The position numbers were made by a program, and so were the translations under genes. Under the pieces are notes generated by a model. It saw only the letters and a list, made by a program, of their open reading frames with translations. It was not told the DNA's origin and made no database searches. A stretch of DNA of 64,000 nucleotides from Thermothielavioides terrestris NRRL 8126 (Eukaryota > Ascomycota > Sordariomycetes > Sordariales > Chaetomiaceae): assembly GCF_000226115.1 (NCBI RefSeq), contig NC_016461.1:1922001-1986000 (forward strand), read 5' to 3'. Positions 24,917 to 35,229 of this stretch are shown here, one piece after another. How positions within the stretch are numbered: the first letter of the stretch is position 1; each line of letters opens with the position of its first letter.

Positions 24917-26811
24917 TTATTGAACTTTGGCTTTCTCCTTCCTCCTGAACCATGACCTGGGGAGGATTTCGCTCTCGTTCAACAACCTCCATAGACACCA
25001 CAAATAGCACAAGGAGAAGCCAGCAGCCCCAACGCCCACGTTGGCCACCACCCACAAATCCGGCTTGTCGGGAGGCGGAGACAGGACCAGCGCCAAGACG
25101 TGCCAAAACGCCATTGCGAGATAAAACGAGCCGTGGATAAACACCGTGGCCCAGTGGCTCCAAGTATTGCCGGTTTCTTGCAAGTAGACGCCTAGCGAAG
25201 TCGGCGGCAGGCCCAAGAGGTACGCCCAGAGGAGCGTCAGGACCGTGTATGGCATTGCCAGGTCCACGCGCTGCAACAAGGGGAACATGGTCCAACAGCC
25301 GAGTATGTTAGCAAAGCCAACCCAGGCACGAGTGCTCTTGCTCAGTCCGTGGCTCCCTGCCAGCAACAGAGTCATGGGCATCAAGGGGAGCAAGACGCTC
25401 TTTTCGTGAACCTGGTAGCTGAACAGGAAGAATCCCCACGCCGTCGCCGCGAAGGCCAGGGGCAGCAGGTCCTTTCTCGGTCGCAAGAACAGCACGAGAT
25501 TCGGAGGAAGGATGGAGGCCAGCGTGGCGAGCAGCGCACCCCGCTGCAGCAACGGGGCGGGGTACTTCTTGAGCTTGATCACCACGTTCAAGGCGCACCA
25601 GAAGTTGGCGACCTTGTCCTCGAACAGGCCGCGGGCGAAGGGGAAGATGCGGTGCACCATCTGGACCAACTGCTCGACGACTGGGTAGTAAAACGCCTCG
25701 GTGTCCAAGTAGACGGCCAGTCCCTGGAATAGCGGAAGCGGTGGGCGAGGCCCGTCAATGTCCGGGCGCGAATCGATCCCGCGCCTCACATCGTAGAGAG
25801 CGCCGACGACGAGCGGCAACAACAGGATCGCAAACGACGCGGCAGTAACGGCTGCGATTGCGACGAAGCGCGGAATGTTGACGCGCGGAAATATGCAGTT
25901 GCCCAAGAGGTAGGTGAACACCGAGAAGGCGTAGTACAGAGCCATCTGCTTGAACCCGAGGGCGGCGACGAAGAAGACGGCGGCCCAGAGGTTGCGGCCG
26001 GCGAGCATGCTGGACATGCTTGCCACGACGAACCCGAGCATCACGGTGTTGTACTGGAAGTGGACATGGTCGATGAGGATCGTGGCTGGCTGCATCAAGA
26101 TAGCGACCAGGGCGACCGCGGCAGACCAGTTGGTGAGGCCGCTCAGTCTGCTGTAGCGGCGCACAAAGATAACCACGGCGGGAACATAGATCAGGTATTC
26201 CGACACGATCACCGTGGCCCTCATAAACACCTTGAGTGCTGGGTCATGCGAGCCGCGGGATGAGAAGAGGGCAAACCAGGACGGGTCGATAAGTGAGCCG
26301 ATCTTGCCGCAGAGCCAGCTGTGGTAGGCTGTCAGGGGCGGGTAGTCGAGGCCCCACCACTCCAGGTCGTGGAAGTACCACTGCGAGATGGGAAGCTGCG
26401 TGGTGACTTCCATCCAATGTCTTTGGGCCTCGTAGTCGCCAAACATGGGCGGTCTCTCGAAGCCTGCTCGGGATGGGTGAGGTCAGCCAAGAGAGTCGCG
26501 GGTCGGTCGCAGCTCGCAGCTCGCAACGCCGGGGCAGCTTGAGTCTGGGCAATCGCACCTGAATAACCCCACAGTCCGGCAGCCCACCGGAAGAGGCCGG
26601 CAGCCATCAGTATCAGCGGCAGTAGCTCCCATTGCGACACGGTGCCCCTCGCGGGCCAGAGGAAGGCGGCGAGGGGGAATGCAGGCGCACGAACAAGCGT
26701 CTCGACGGGGCGGACGGAACCGGAATTGCCAAAGCTGCTCGTCGGATCGGCGCTCCGCTTGGCCTTGCGCCTTGGTTTGTGCGGAGAAGGCGAAGGCCCG
26801 GCCATTGTCAC
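24917..26811 (-). CDS. alg6: ALG6-type dolichyl-P-glucose alpha-1,3-glucosyltransferase
   Basis: Exons (minus) 26811-26559 and 26463-24917, 599 aa. ALG6 adds the first glucose from dolichyl-phosphate-glucose to the lipid-linked Man9GlcNAc2 precursor in the ER lumen, before transfer to protein. The intron (GTGCGA donor, CTGAC branch, CAG acceptor, 95 bp) joins '..GLWGYSG' to 'FERPPMFGDYEAQRHWME'. Its GDYEAQRHWME and 'LEWWGLDYPPLTAYHS' signatures define the ALG6/ALG8 family, and the former favours ALG6. Many hydrophobic segments follow, consistent with a multi-pass ER enzyme. Two in-frame ATGs (26811 and 26805) are equally possible starts. It is transcribed divergently from palC, 507 bp apart. 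Confidence 0.93.
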
Positions 26812-27318
26812 CGAGGATGCAGCGGAGGTCCGGGGGACAGCCGCATTGAACGCGGAGGAGTGGTCTCGCAGATCGTGGAATGCGAAGCTTTGATGGACGG
26901 GGTCAACAACAATCTGGCTTAGTGCAGCTGGCCTGGCAGGGGTCTTGAATTCCAGACGAACTGCAAGTCATATCTAATCTAAAGTGGAGTACGAACACCC
27001 TCGGGCAGCCCTAACCCTGGCCGCTCCGATCCCAGGGCGTCGAGATTCCTGTTCAAGTTGGATTTACCATAGCACTGGTGTACTGTTAGGTAGGGGTGTA
27101 TTATTACACTGTCACGTTAGTTACAATAAATCACCGAAGTTACGCGCTGTCGCGGGTGATGTCACCTCCAACCGCTGCCCCTCACAGCTCCACACACGAC
27201 AGTCGCTTTCAGCCGACCGCACAACCACTTACATGTGGTAACCCTGTGAAGCCGAGCTTGCCTAGTGTAAATGATCAGAGGCTTCCAGCGTAGCTGCACA
27301 GTTTTAGCTTCCAAAAGA
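26812..27318. other. Shared upstream region of ALG6 and palC
   Basis: 507 bp between divergent starts. It contains an in-frame ATG at 27271 that could extend palC by 16 residues. No other feature is evident. Confidence 0.55.
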
Positions 27319-28881
27319 ATGCCCTATCCATTCGTGCTGCCGACGACTTCGTCCTTCTCCTTCTCGTCCTGCCTCGTCTGCGAATCGCATCCGTCGCTGC
27401 CCCTCCAAGCAAGCACTCACCGCGGCGTCGTCCGAGACTCGCTCAAGAGGTACAAACGCCTCCCCCCGGCATCTCAGGCCCCTGCTCTCTCCGACGTCGC
27501 CGGTGCCCTCCAGTCCTATCTCCCTTACCTCTTCGCCATCGATGCGGGCCTCTCCAACAAGACCATCCACTCCGAGGAAATCTCCGTCATCCTGCAGACG
27601 GCCCCTCTAATAGAATGGCGCCCAACCCTCTCCGGCAGCCTGCTCCCCGGCCGTGAGCCGCCGCGGATAAAGATCCACTCGCTCGAGTACGAGCTCTTCT
27701 TCGCCCTCGCCGCCCTCGCAAACACCCACACCCTCCAATCTCGCGCCGCCCTGCAGCCCCTCTACCAGACGACCACGGCCCCCGTCGGGACCGCCGAACG
27801 CCAAACCGCCCTCTCCACCGCGACCCGCCACCTCCTGGACGCAGCCTCCATTTACACCTACCTCTCCGCGCGCGCCGACTGCCTTCCGCAACAACAAGGC
27901 CAGACGCCGGCCGCGCTGCCCAGCCCAGACCTGCACCCCTCGACCCTCCGCGCGCAGCGCGCCCTCGCCCTCGCCGAGGCCACCCTGCTGGCCGTGCTCA
28001 AGGACGACCCCTACCCGGCGGCCGTCGCGCGCGCGCGCAACCCGCACGACACCGAGTGGATGTACAAGGCGCCGGACCTGCCGCGCGTGCGCGCGCACCT
28101 GTTCGCGCGCCTGTGCCTGGCCGCGGCCGAGCACGCGGCGCAGGCGCAGGCGGCCGCCGGCGCGCTGGGCGGGAGGAGGGGGTCCGGGTCCGGGTCCGGG
28201 TCCGGGTCCGCCGGGTCCGCCGTCGCCGACGGCTTCCTCAGGTACCTGGAGGACCTGCGGCGCGCCAGCCGGGCGAGGGCCTGTCGGTTCTTCGGCATCG
28301 ACGCGGAGCTCGGCGGCCAGACCGGCACGGCTATTGCCTGGTTACGGGCCGGGTTGGCTGAGTTGGGGGTGGAGAGGAAGGGGGATGGCGGGAAGGGTGG
28401 CGGTGGGTTGAAGGGGCTGAGGAAGGAGTGGAATGAGAGGAGGGAGGATAAGAAGGTGGAGCGGGGGCTGGATTGGGGCGCGGACGGCGGCAGGCTGGAG
28501 GAGACGAGGGTGATTGAGATGCTGGAGGCGAAGTGGACGAAGCAAAATGACACAGTGAGCCCAGCCTCTCGGTTCTTTGTGGTTACCCTCCGCTCCATTG
28601 ACTAAACAAACTGCTTGCAGATGCTTACGCAGCCAATACCCCCTATCGGACCTCTGCTCGCCCAGATGCCGTCCGGGCGCGAGATCCACACCATCCCGCC
28701 CTTCCAGCCGCCGCAGCTGAGTCCCGAGGTGCTGGAAGAGATGCGGGCGCCGCCCGATAGGTCGGACGAGTTCGGCAACTATCCGAGCTCGGACGAGGAG
28801 ACGACCGTGGACCCCTCGCCGGTCGGGGCGTCCTCGGGGAGATCGGCAGACTATAGAACGGGCACACCTGGATACTTTTGA
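27319..28881 (+). CDS. palC: pH-response regulator PalC (BRO1-domain protein)
   Basis: Exons 27319-28554 and 28621-28881, 498 aa. PalC is a BRO1-domain ESCRT-III (Vps32) interactor in the fungal ambient-pH pathway that leads to proteolytic activation of PacC. The opening [17 protein letters not shown], then '[17 protein letters not shown]', '[13 protein letters not shown]' and 'EWRPTLSGS' match the family. 27319 is chosen over the upstream in-frame ATG at 27271 because this opening is the conserved start. The intron is phase 0 (GTGAGC..TTGCAG, 66 bp). A Gly-Ser repeat encoded by tandem GGGTCC units (about 28185-28220) interrupts the domain and may be species-specific. It ends 269 bp from the convergent LEO1 gene. 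Confidence 0.93.
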
Positions 28882-29150
28882 ATGATGATACCTTGTATAA
28901 GCCGGGCATTTTGTTCTCAATCTGGATTTTCCAGCCAGTTTTAACGAAACCGGCAGCCGTGTGTTAGCAGGGAAAGACTGCCGGCAGCCTAGGATGGGAC
29001 GTAGATGGCCTTCCGAGAAAACAACATCCAGTCACAAAACTTCGAATGCCCAGTTTGATATGGCCTTGAGAAACTGAACGCCTTGCTCCTATGACCGTGC
29101 CATGACCCAGAATAAACGATGACACATACTCTCCCCAAGTCGACTGCATA

Positions 29151-30450
29151 TTACTCCTCGTCCTCGTCATCTTCGATAACCCGCCGTCTCCTGCCCCTGG
29201 ACGTTTCGGTGTGAACCGGCGCATCCTCCTCGCCCTCGGCATCCTCGTCGGGCTCGGCAGTCCTCTGCCGTTTCGGCCGCGGCGCCTCGTCCTCCTCCTC
29301 CTCGTCATCCAGGATCTCTTCCTCATCCTCGTCCTCCTCCACCGCCTCGCTCTCCTCGGCGCTATCCACCACGAAGCCATCCTCCATATCATAGTTGTCC
29401 GCGCGGCGGCGGCCCTTGGGGAGCTCATCGTCAGAGTCGTACTCCGGCCGGCGGTGCTTCTTCTTGTTGGCGCCGCCCGGAGCACCGCGCTTCCTCCCGG
29501 CGCCGACCGCGCCGCGCCGCCCTTCCAGATCGCCCACGGAAAGCGCGCCGCCCTTGTACCGACCCGCGGCACCGTCCGCGCGGGCAGCGGCCGTCTCGCG
29601 CCGCCGCTGCAGCTTCAGGCGCTCCTTCTCCGCCAGCTCGGCCTGCTTCTTCAGCAGCTCCGGGTCCTCGTTGGTGACGATGATCATGTCGGCGGCACGG
29701 TCCTTCTTGGCGCCCGCGAGATCAGCCTTGAGCCGCTCCAGGGCGTGGTCGGCGAGCTCCTCGTTGGGGCGCACGGTGTACTGCTCTGTCAGATGGCCGA
29801 CGATCAGCAGCGAGTTGGTCGTGAGATGGGCGGCCGCGACGTAGTAGTGCGCGTCCTGCACCTCTCGGTATGGCTTGTCGGGTGGCGGGGCCAGAGGCTT
29901 GGACTGGATCTCGAAGTGCTCGTCGCCGATGGCGAGGGTCACGGAGCCGTCGCTCCAGCGGTACATGTTCGCGTTGCTCTGCATGCGGCCCGTCTTCGGG
30001 TCGCGGCGGAACCTGATGGAGGGAACGGGGTTCTCGGCGCTGGCGTTGTCGAGCTCCCATTTGCTCGGCTGCCATTCGTCGGCCTTGTATTCCATAGGGT
30101 TGAACTTGATGAAGTCTGGCACCCGCAACGAGTGTAGCTGGAAAAGGTGTCAATTAGGCCAGGGTCAAATGGAATGAGCCATGGCAACTCACGCTGCCAT
30201 CCATAGACCGTGGAATCCGATGCCGATAGAGAGGGACCTCTGCGACCAGCTTCTCGCGAAATTCACGAGGCTCTTCGTCTTCGTCGTGCGAATACCGGCG
30301 GGACTCCCGCTCATCGTCTTCCTGATCTGACGCCACTTGCCGATCGCTCGCAGCATTTTCAATCTCCGAAATGGCATCGTCGCCTTCATCTCCAAAAAGA
30401 TCGTCGCCTCCCTCGTCGGGAATGTCGACGGGTTCTTCAGAGTCAGACAT
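29151..30450 (-). CDS. leo1: Paf1 complex subunit LEO1
   Basis: Exons (minus) 30450-30193 and 30137-29151, 414 aa; a 55-bp phase-0 intron (GTGAGT donor). LEO1 is a subunit of the Paf1 elongation complex, which travels with RNA polymerase II and promotes H2B ubiquitination and H3K4/K36 methylation. The N-terminus is acidic with DDLFGDEGDD. The core domain carries 'VPLYRHRIP', 'LRVPDFIKFNPMEY', 'RMQSNANMYRWSDGS' and 'LTEQYTVRPNEE'. The C-terminal third is a charged tail of alternating basic and Glu/Asp-rich blocks, usual for LEO1. It is transcribed divergently from MOB2 with 535 bp between starts, and converges on palC. Confidence 0.95.
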
Positions 30451-30985
30451 GGTTGAATGCAGTCCTCGTAAGGGGCGCGGTGTAGAGCGGGAATTCGAGG
30501 CCAAACTCCAAAGGATGCAGCGCAATTGGCAGATGTGAAATTGAGCGCGCGGGCTGCACAGGGCGATCGATAAAAAGGCCGACGGACTTCCTTTCGATGA
30601 AGTTGGTGACAATACCAACACGCGATTCACTATAGAGTATTCCACACGTCGGCGCTATTGTTGCACAGCTGATTAGATAGAGTTCAAATGCACGCAGGGT
30701 TTTTTGCTGAGTCAGCTGCTCACCCCTGCTGTTTCCGATAACGATAACCAACGGACCCGCATGGCGTTGAAACGCTGAAACGGCGGGGATGGCATCCGCC
30801 CGAAGGGTTAAGGAGGTCTGGAACCCGGCCCAACTCATCAGTAAACAATCTCACAAACGTGCCCATTCAACGCTGCACCAACCCAGGGAACAGCACAGTT
30901 TGGATTATTCCGACCCCCTGCTCGCTTGTGCAGACCCGGCTTGTTTCTCGTCCACCACTTTTACTGTTTTCCATTCACGGCAGCC
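30451..30985. other. Shared upstream region of LEO1 and MOB2
   Basis: 535 bp between the divergent start codons, a probable bidirectional promoter region. No distinct motif stands out. Confidence 0.5.
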
Positions 30986-32772
30986 ATGTCTAACCTCTTC
31001 TCTGGAATGTGAGTTCGGCCGCCTCCGCCAGTTCCCCGCAGCCCACCCAACACACCCATCCTCCGCCATTCACGTCTGGTCTGCCAGGCAGCCGCCCCAA
31101 GTCCAACGGCACCCAAGAGTGAGGCAGCAGCTTCTCAGAACCCCGAATCGAAAGTCTGCACTAGTCTCTCGAGAGTCCAAGCAAGCGCTTCTCAACATCC
31201 CGGATGTGGTTTTTGCGAGAATCACCAGACGATGGTTGCTGCCAGAGCTCGACCCCGCGGACAGGAACCCCTCTCTCCCACTGTTTCATTCTCAAGGAGA
31301 GAGAGCACAGCAGCAGCGGTGGGAGCCTGAGGGGTGGCAGATCTCGCTGTCTCACATCTGCCATCCTCTTGGATGCAAGCCTGGTGGTGTTTCCCTTTTG
31401 AGCAAAGAGACTCGCAAGTGCGTCTCTGCGCACCCGGCGCTGTGGTAGGCACGTCAAGCGAGAAACAAACAGGAGGTGCTTGACAGGGCATGATTTGCTG
31501 CTGGGATGAGACGGGGCTCCATGGCCTTGTTCTGACGTCTCCATTGGACGCTGAGAACCTGCCGCACCATGCGGCCCTATCTTCCTAGTCAATAGTACTG
31601 CCAACTAACATCTTGACCCAGCAACGCTCGCTTCCGCGGCCAGAGAAGCCCAAACTCACCAGGCACATCCTCGCCGAGCCCGGAGCAACAAGCACAAGCC
31701 CAGGCGCAAGCACAAGCAGCGGCTTCTGCTCCGGCCAATGCTCCCCAAGGAAGCCAGCCTTCCCCTTCATCAAATCTTGCAGTGAAGCTCCCGCCGCTCC
31801 CCACCTCGCCATCACTTGCTGAGACCATCGGCATGGACCAGGCCAGTGGCATGATGCAGACAGCCGAAGAGATTCTCGCCTCATATCATCTTCCTGCCGT
31901 CAAGCCCCTCTGGCTCAATGCCAACTATGCAAAGCACATCGTCAAGGGCAACTTTATGACGCTGAGTGCGAAGCCCAAGACGGTGGAGATGGGAGAGTGG
32001 ATTGCACACCAAGGTTGGCATCTCTAGTGCGGTTGCCGAGACACGAGACTGACCTGTGTTGATAGTTGTCGAACACTGGAGGATGTTGATCACTTTTATC
32101 CGCTTGGTTCACGACAAGGAGGAAGACGGCTCCACCATCTGCAACGCTAGGAGATGTCCCAAAATGTCGGCGGGAGCGTGAGTTTGGCCGCGACCAGCCG
32201 CTTCCTTGGGGTTTTCGATTCTGACTGCCTGCGCTAGCAATCACTCCTTTACCTGGCTGAACTCACGGCTTCAGCCCGTCGAGATCGCCGCCCACGAGTA
32301 TCTAACGCTGGTTCAGCGGTACATCACGGGCAAGATTGACGATACCAACATCTTCCCCACGGACCCCGCCGGTGTCTCATACGCCGACAACCCGGCTTTC
32401 TGCACTCCGTTGCCCGAGTCGGGCCAGGACTGGATAGGCAAGCGGAGCGGGTTCCCCCAGAACTTCATGGAGACCTGCCAGACCATCTTCCGGCAGATGT
32501 TTCGCGTCTACGCGCATCTCTACTGGTCGCACTTCGAGGATATGTTTTGCCTGAACCTCGAGAAGTCGATGAACAGCTGCTTCAGCCACTTCATCCTGAC
32601 GTCAACCACGCTCAACCTGCTCAAGAAAACAGATCTCGAGCCCATGCAGCCGCTGATCGATCTCTGGGCGGCTCTCGGGACGTTCCCTCAGGGCTCCAAG
32701 GCCTTCGAAATAGCGAACCTCCAGGTTGGGCAACTGCTTGTGCAGAAGGCTGGCGGGCCGCCAGCGAACTGA
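30986..32772 (+). CDS. mob2: MOB kinase activator, MOB2 type
   Basis: Four exons: 30986-31008, 31622-32013, 32066-32177, 32238-32772; 353 aa. MOB proteins bind and activate NDR/LATS kinases; the MOB2 branch partners the NDR kinase (COT1/Orb6/Cbk1) in polar growth. Start 'MSNLFSGINARFRG' requires a 613-bp first intron (GTGAGT donor, CTAAC branch, CAG acceptor), long for this window, but the joined frame continues without a break. A Gln-Ala repeat and Ser/Pro-rich region precede the MOB domain. 'HIVKGNF', 'RRCPKMSAGANHSFTW' and 'MFRVYAHLYWSHFEDM' are the MOB signatures, including likely zinc ligands. 'HIVKGNF' favours MOB2 over MOB1 or MOB3/phocein. A non-conserved ~25-residue insert (around 'DNPAFCTPLPESG') lies within the domain. 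Confidence 0.88.
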
Positions 32773-33118
32773 AAAAGAGGCGCCAGGAGGGCGAGCAGGC
32801 GTGTTTTGCATAGAGGAAGCGATCAGATGCCGGGTTGCACGTCTTACACTGCGCCGGTCAACACTCGCAAGTTTCCACCCGAGGACGGGTTCATTGGCAG
32901 CAGGCAGAGAAACAAAGCATATACCCCGTGGTCCATCATTGCAGGCCGTGTTCCATCCCAGTATTCGCTGTCGATCATCTAGGATACAAGCGAAGCTGAG
33001 CAAGGCGAGATGGTTCCCATGGGGCGTCGCGAGCATTCTAATCCATTTCCGCAAGCCCCCAACGCAGCGGGTTCACCCAGCCGAGGCGAGGAGTTACAGA
33101 CTTCCTGCCAGGGACGCC
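32773..33118. other. Short intergenic region between convergent genes
   Basis: 346 bp between the MOB2 stop and the DUF3237 stop; nothing further seen. Confidence 0.6.
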
Positions 33119-33912
33119 TCAGGCAGAGACCTCGCTGACCTTGTACTCGACAGTCACGGGCTTTCCGGGCTCCAGAATAAACCGCCCAGACCCGACGTAG
33201 ACCTTCTCGTGCAGGGCGGCCAGTGCCTCACTCCCCGTCTCAAACTCCACAACCGAGACTGTACCATCACTGGTCAGTTCTGAGTATGGAAATGAACAAA
33301 CCGATGAAGGAGAGGAGGAAAAAAAAAAAAAAAAAAAAAAAAACTCACAAGCCTCCCCAAACGGCGTTGTCTCAGGCGCCTGCGCCTCGCCGCGCAGCAC
33401 CCGGCCCGCGGCGCCCAGCGTCGAGATCTTGCCCGTGTAGCGGAACCGCACGAGCGCGCCCGTGCCCGCGTCCCGCGCCGTGCTGTCCACGTCCAGCCGC
33501 ACGTGCCGCCCGTCCGGGAACGTCCGGATGTAGTCGGCCCCGTGCTCGATCGCCGCGTTCAGGCTGATGGCGTACCCCGGCTCCGACACGATCTTGCCGC
33601 CCTCGCTGAGGAAGTGGGCTGCCTTCAGCGTCGGGGAGATGGGCTGCGGGGGTGCGATAACGACCTTTTGGTTATGGTATGCGGTGGTTAGCTAGTTGGT
33701 TGGTTGACTTTATTTTTTTATTATTATTTTATTTCATTTCATTTTATTTTTTTTCTCTGGGAGGGGTAAGGAGTGTAACGGTGGAAGGATCGCAAGGGGC
33801 GGGGGTTGGTGTTGAGGGGTTGTTGTCTGTTGTGAGTGAGCGGGGAGCGGAAGAGCGGGGGATAGCTTGCATGAACCGTGAAGGCCGGGATGAGCTTGGG
33901 GAAGCCAGCCAT
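33119..33912 (-). CDS. DUF3237-family protein
   Basis: Three exons (minus): 33912-33877, 33664-33349, 33258-33119; 163 aa, about the usual size of this family. The 12-residue first exon 'MAGFPKLIPAFT' joins 'VVIAPPQPISPTLKAAHF', giving the common DUF3237 opening. Then come 'SEPGYAISLNAAIEHGADY', 'RFRYTGKIS', 'VLRGEAQ', and 'KVYVGSGRFILEPGKPVTVEYKVSEV' as separate short conserved blocks. No signal peptide; function is unknown for the family (small beta-barrel proteins). The first donor (GTTCAT) is weak and that intron (212 bp) is AT-rich. The second intron carries 25 consecutive T right after its GTGAG donor. The last two exons are secure; the first-exon junction is probable. Confidence 0.8.
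33319..33343. repeat. 25-nt A run (poly-T in a sense-strand intron)
   Basis: It lies in intron 2 of the DUF3237 gene and touches the GTGAGT donor, so the donor is immediately followed by poly-T on the sense strand. Confidence 0.9.
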
Positions 33913-35229
33913 GGTGGCGATGATGATGATAGATGTTCTTGAGTTACGGCCGGAAATGTCTTGTATGATGACTTTCAGTTTAAGGAAGTTGCGTGTTCGG
34001 GGAACCCTGAACAGATGCTGAAGAACTTGAGGCCCGCCATCAGTAGTGTCATCAGCTTCGGCAGATCGCCTGGCATCCACCTCGGCGGGACGGCAAGTCC
34101 ACTCTTGCCTCTCGACCCCACAGTCGCGCAACCGGGATGGGATGAGCCGGGCCGTTCTGCTGGATGTACAACACAATCCCGGGTTACACAAGGACGGAAG
34201 CTCTGGCTATTGACTCCTACTTCACCAGGTCTACGGCGTATCAGTTAACCGCGGAAGCGGGATTGCTCAACACCAGGCACCTGAGGACAGCTACGTGCTG
34301 GTGGGTGTGCGGACCTTGGCTGCCGACGGGAGCTCCTGTGTACCTACCTATGTACACATATTCAGCCTGCAAGCATAATCCGAACATCATGTGCGACAGA
34401 CGACTGCTCAGTTTCGTGCCCACCGCCGTACGCGGAACAACGGAAGACCGGAATAGCCACCTTTGGAAGCATTTGAGAGCGGGGACTGTCACGGTGATCC
34501 GGCTCCCGACCATGTGGTTTCCTGTGGTCGGGCGGAACATTGTGCAAAGTAGGTGGTTAGCAGCATTCCGTCCCAAAGCCACCTGAATCGGTCCCGATTC
34601 TGTCCTGAGCATATGCACCTTCGGCTGAGCATGGGGCAGTTTCGCATCGTTTCGGCTTGCAAAGCCCCATCAACTGCTGTGAATGACCAATCAGCAGCTT
34701 CGATTCCCCACGCAGCTTCCTGTTTGGCTGACATCACCGCCCAGTAACCCGTACCAAGCAAGTGATCCTGTCAAAGGCATATAATATATGCTCTTCTCTC
34801 CGTCGTTGAACATGACAATGCAACAATCCTTCGTCTTCCGCCGACGCCATCGAACATTAGGTCTCGCGGCAGCATTCGATTACCCAAACACTCGAGCCTG
34901 AGTCTTACCCAAATTCTCGGGCTTGAGTCTCTGCATCCCTTCCATCCTGACGCTCCAGAGCCGATTCCACCCACTCGCGCGGACGTGGCGCCAATCACGC
35001 CTGCAGACTGCGTTGTTGCTTCGCTGCCGTAGCTCGTCCACGGTCTCCTCCCCATTCGGCAGTAAGTTGAGCCTCGATACGTCGTCGTCTAATTCTTCAA
35101 GGCAAATGTTAGCTAACACCCCCACGGGTTCAGATAGAGCTTGCTGTTGGTCGGCGCACGCCAGGCACCAGCGGCGCCTGAGTTGCGACCCCGTCATCTC
35201 GGACCCGCCAAGTCGGCTTGCGCGTTACG
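33913..35229. other. Divergent intergenic region, no gene supported
   Basis: 1.3 kb between the DUF3237 and Mg2+-transporter starts. A 140-codon plus-strand frame at 34164-34586 has no domain. An ACCTACCTATGTACACA-type stretch lies near 34340. Confidence 0.5.
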
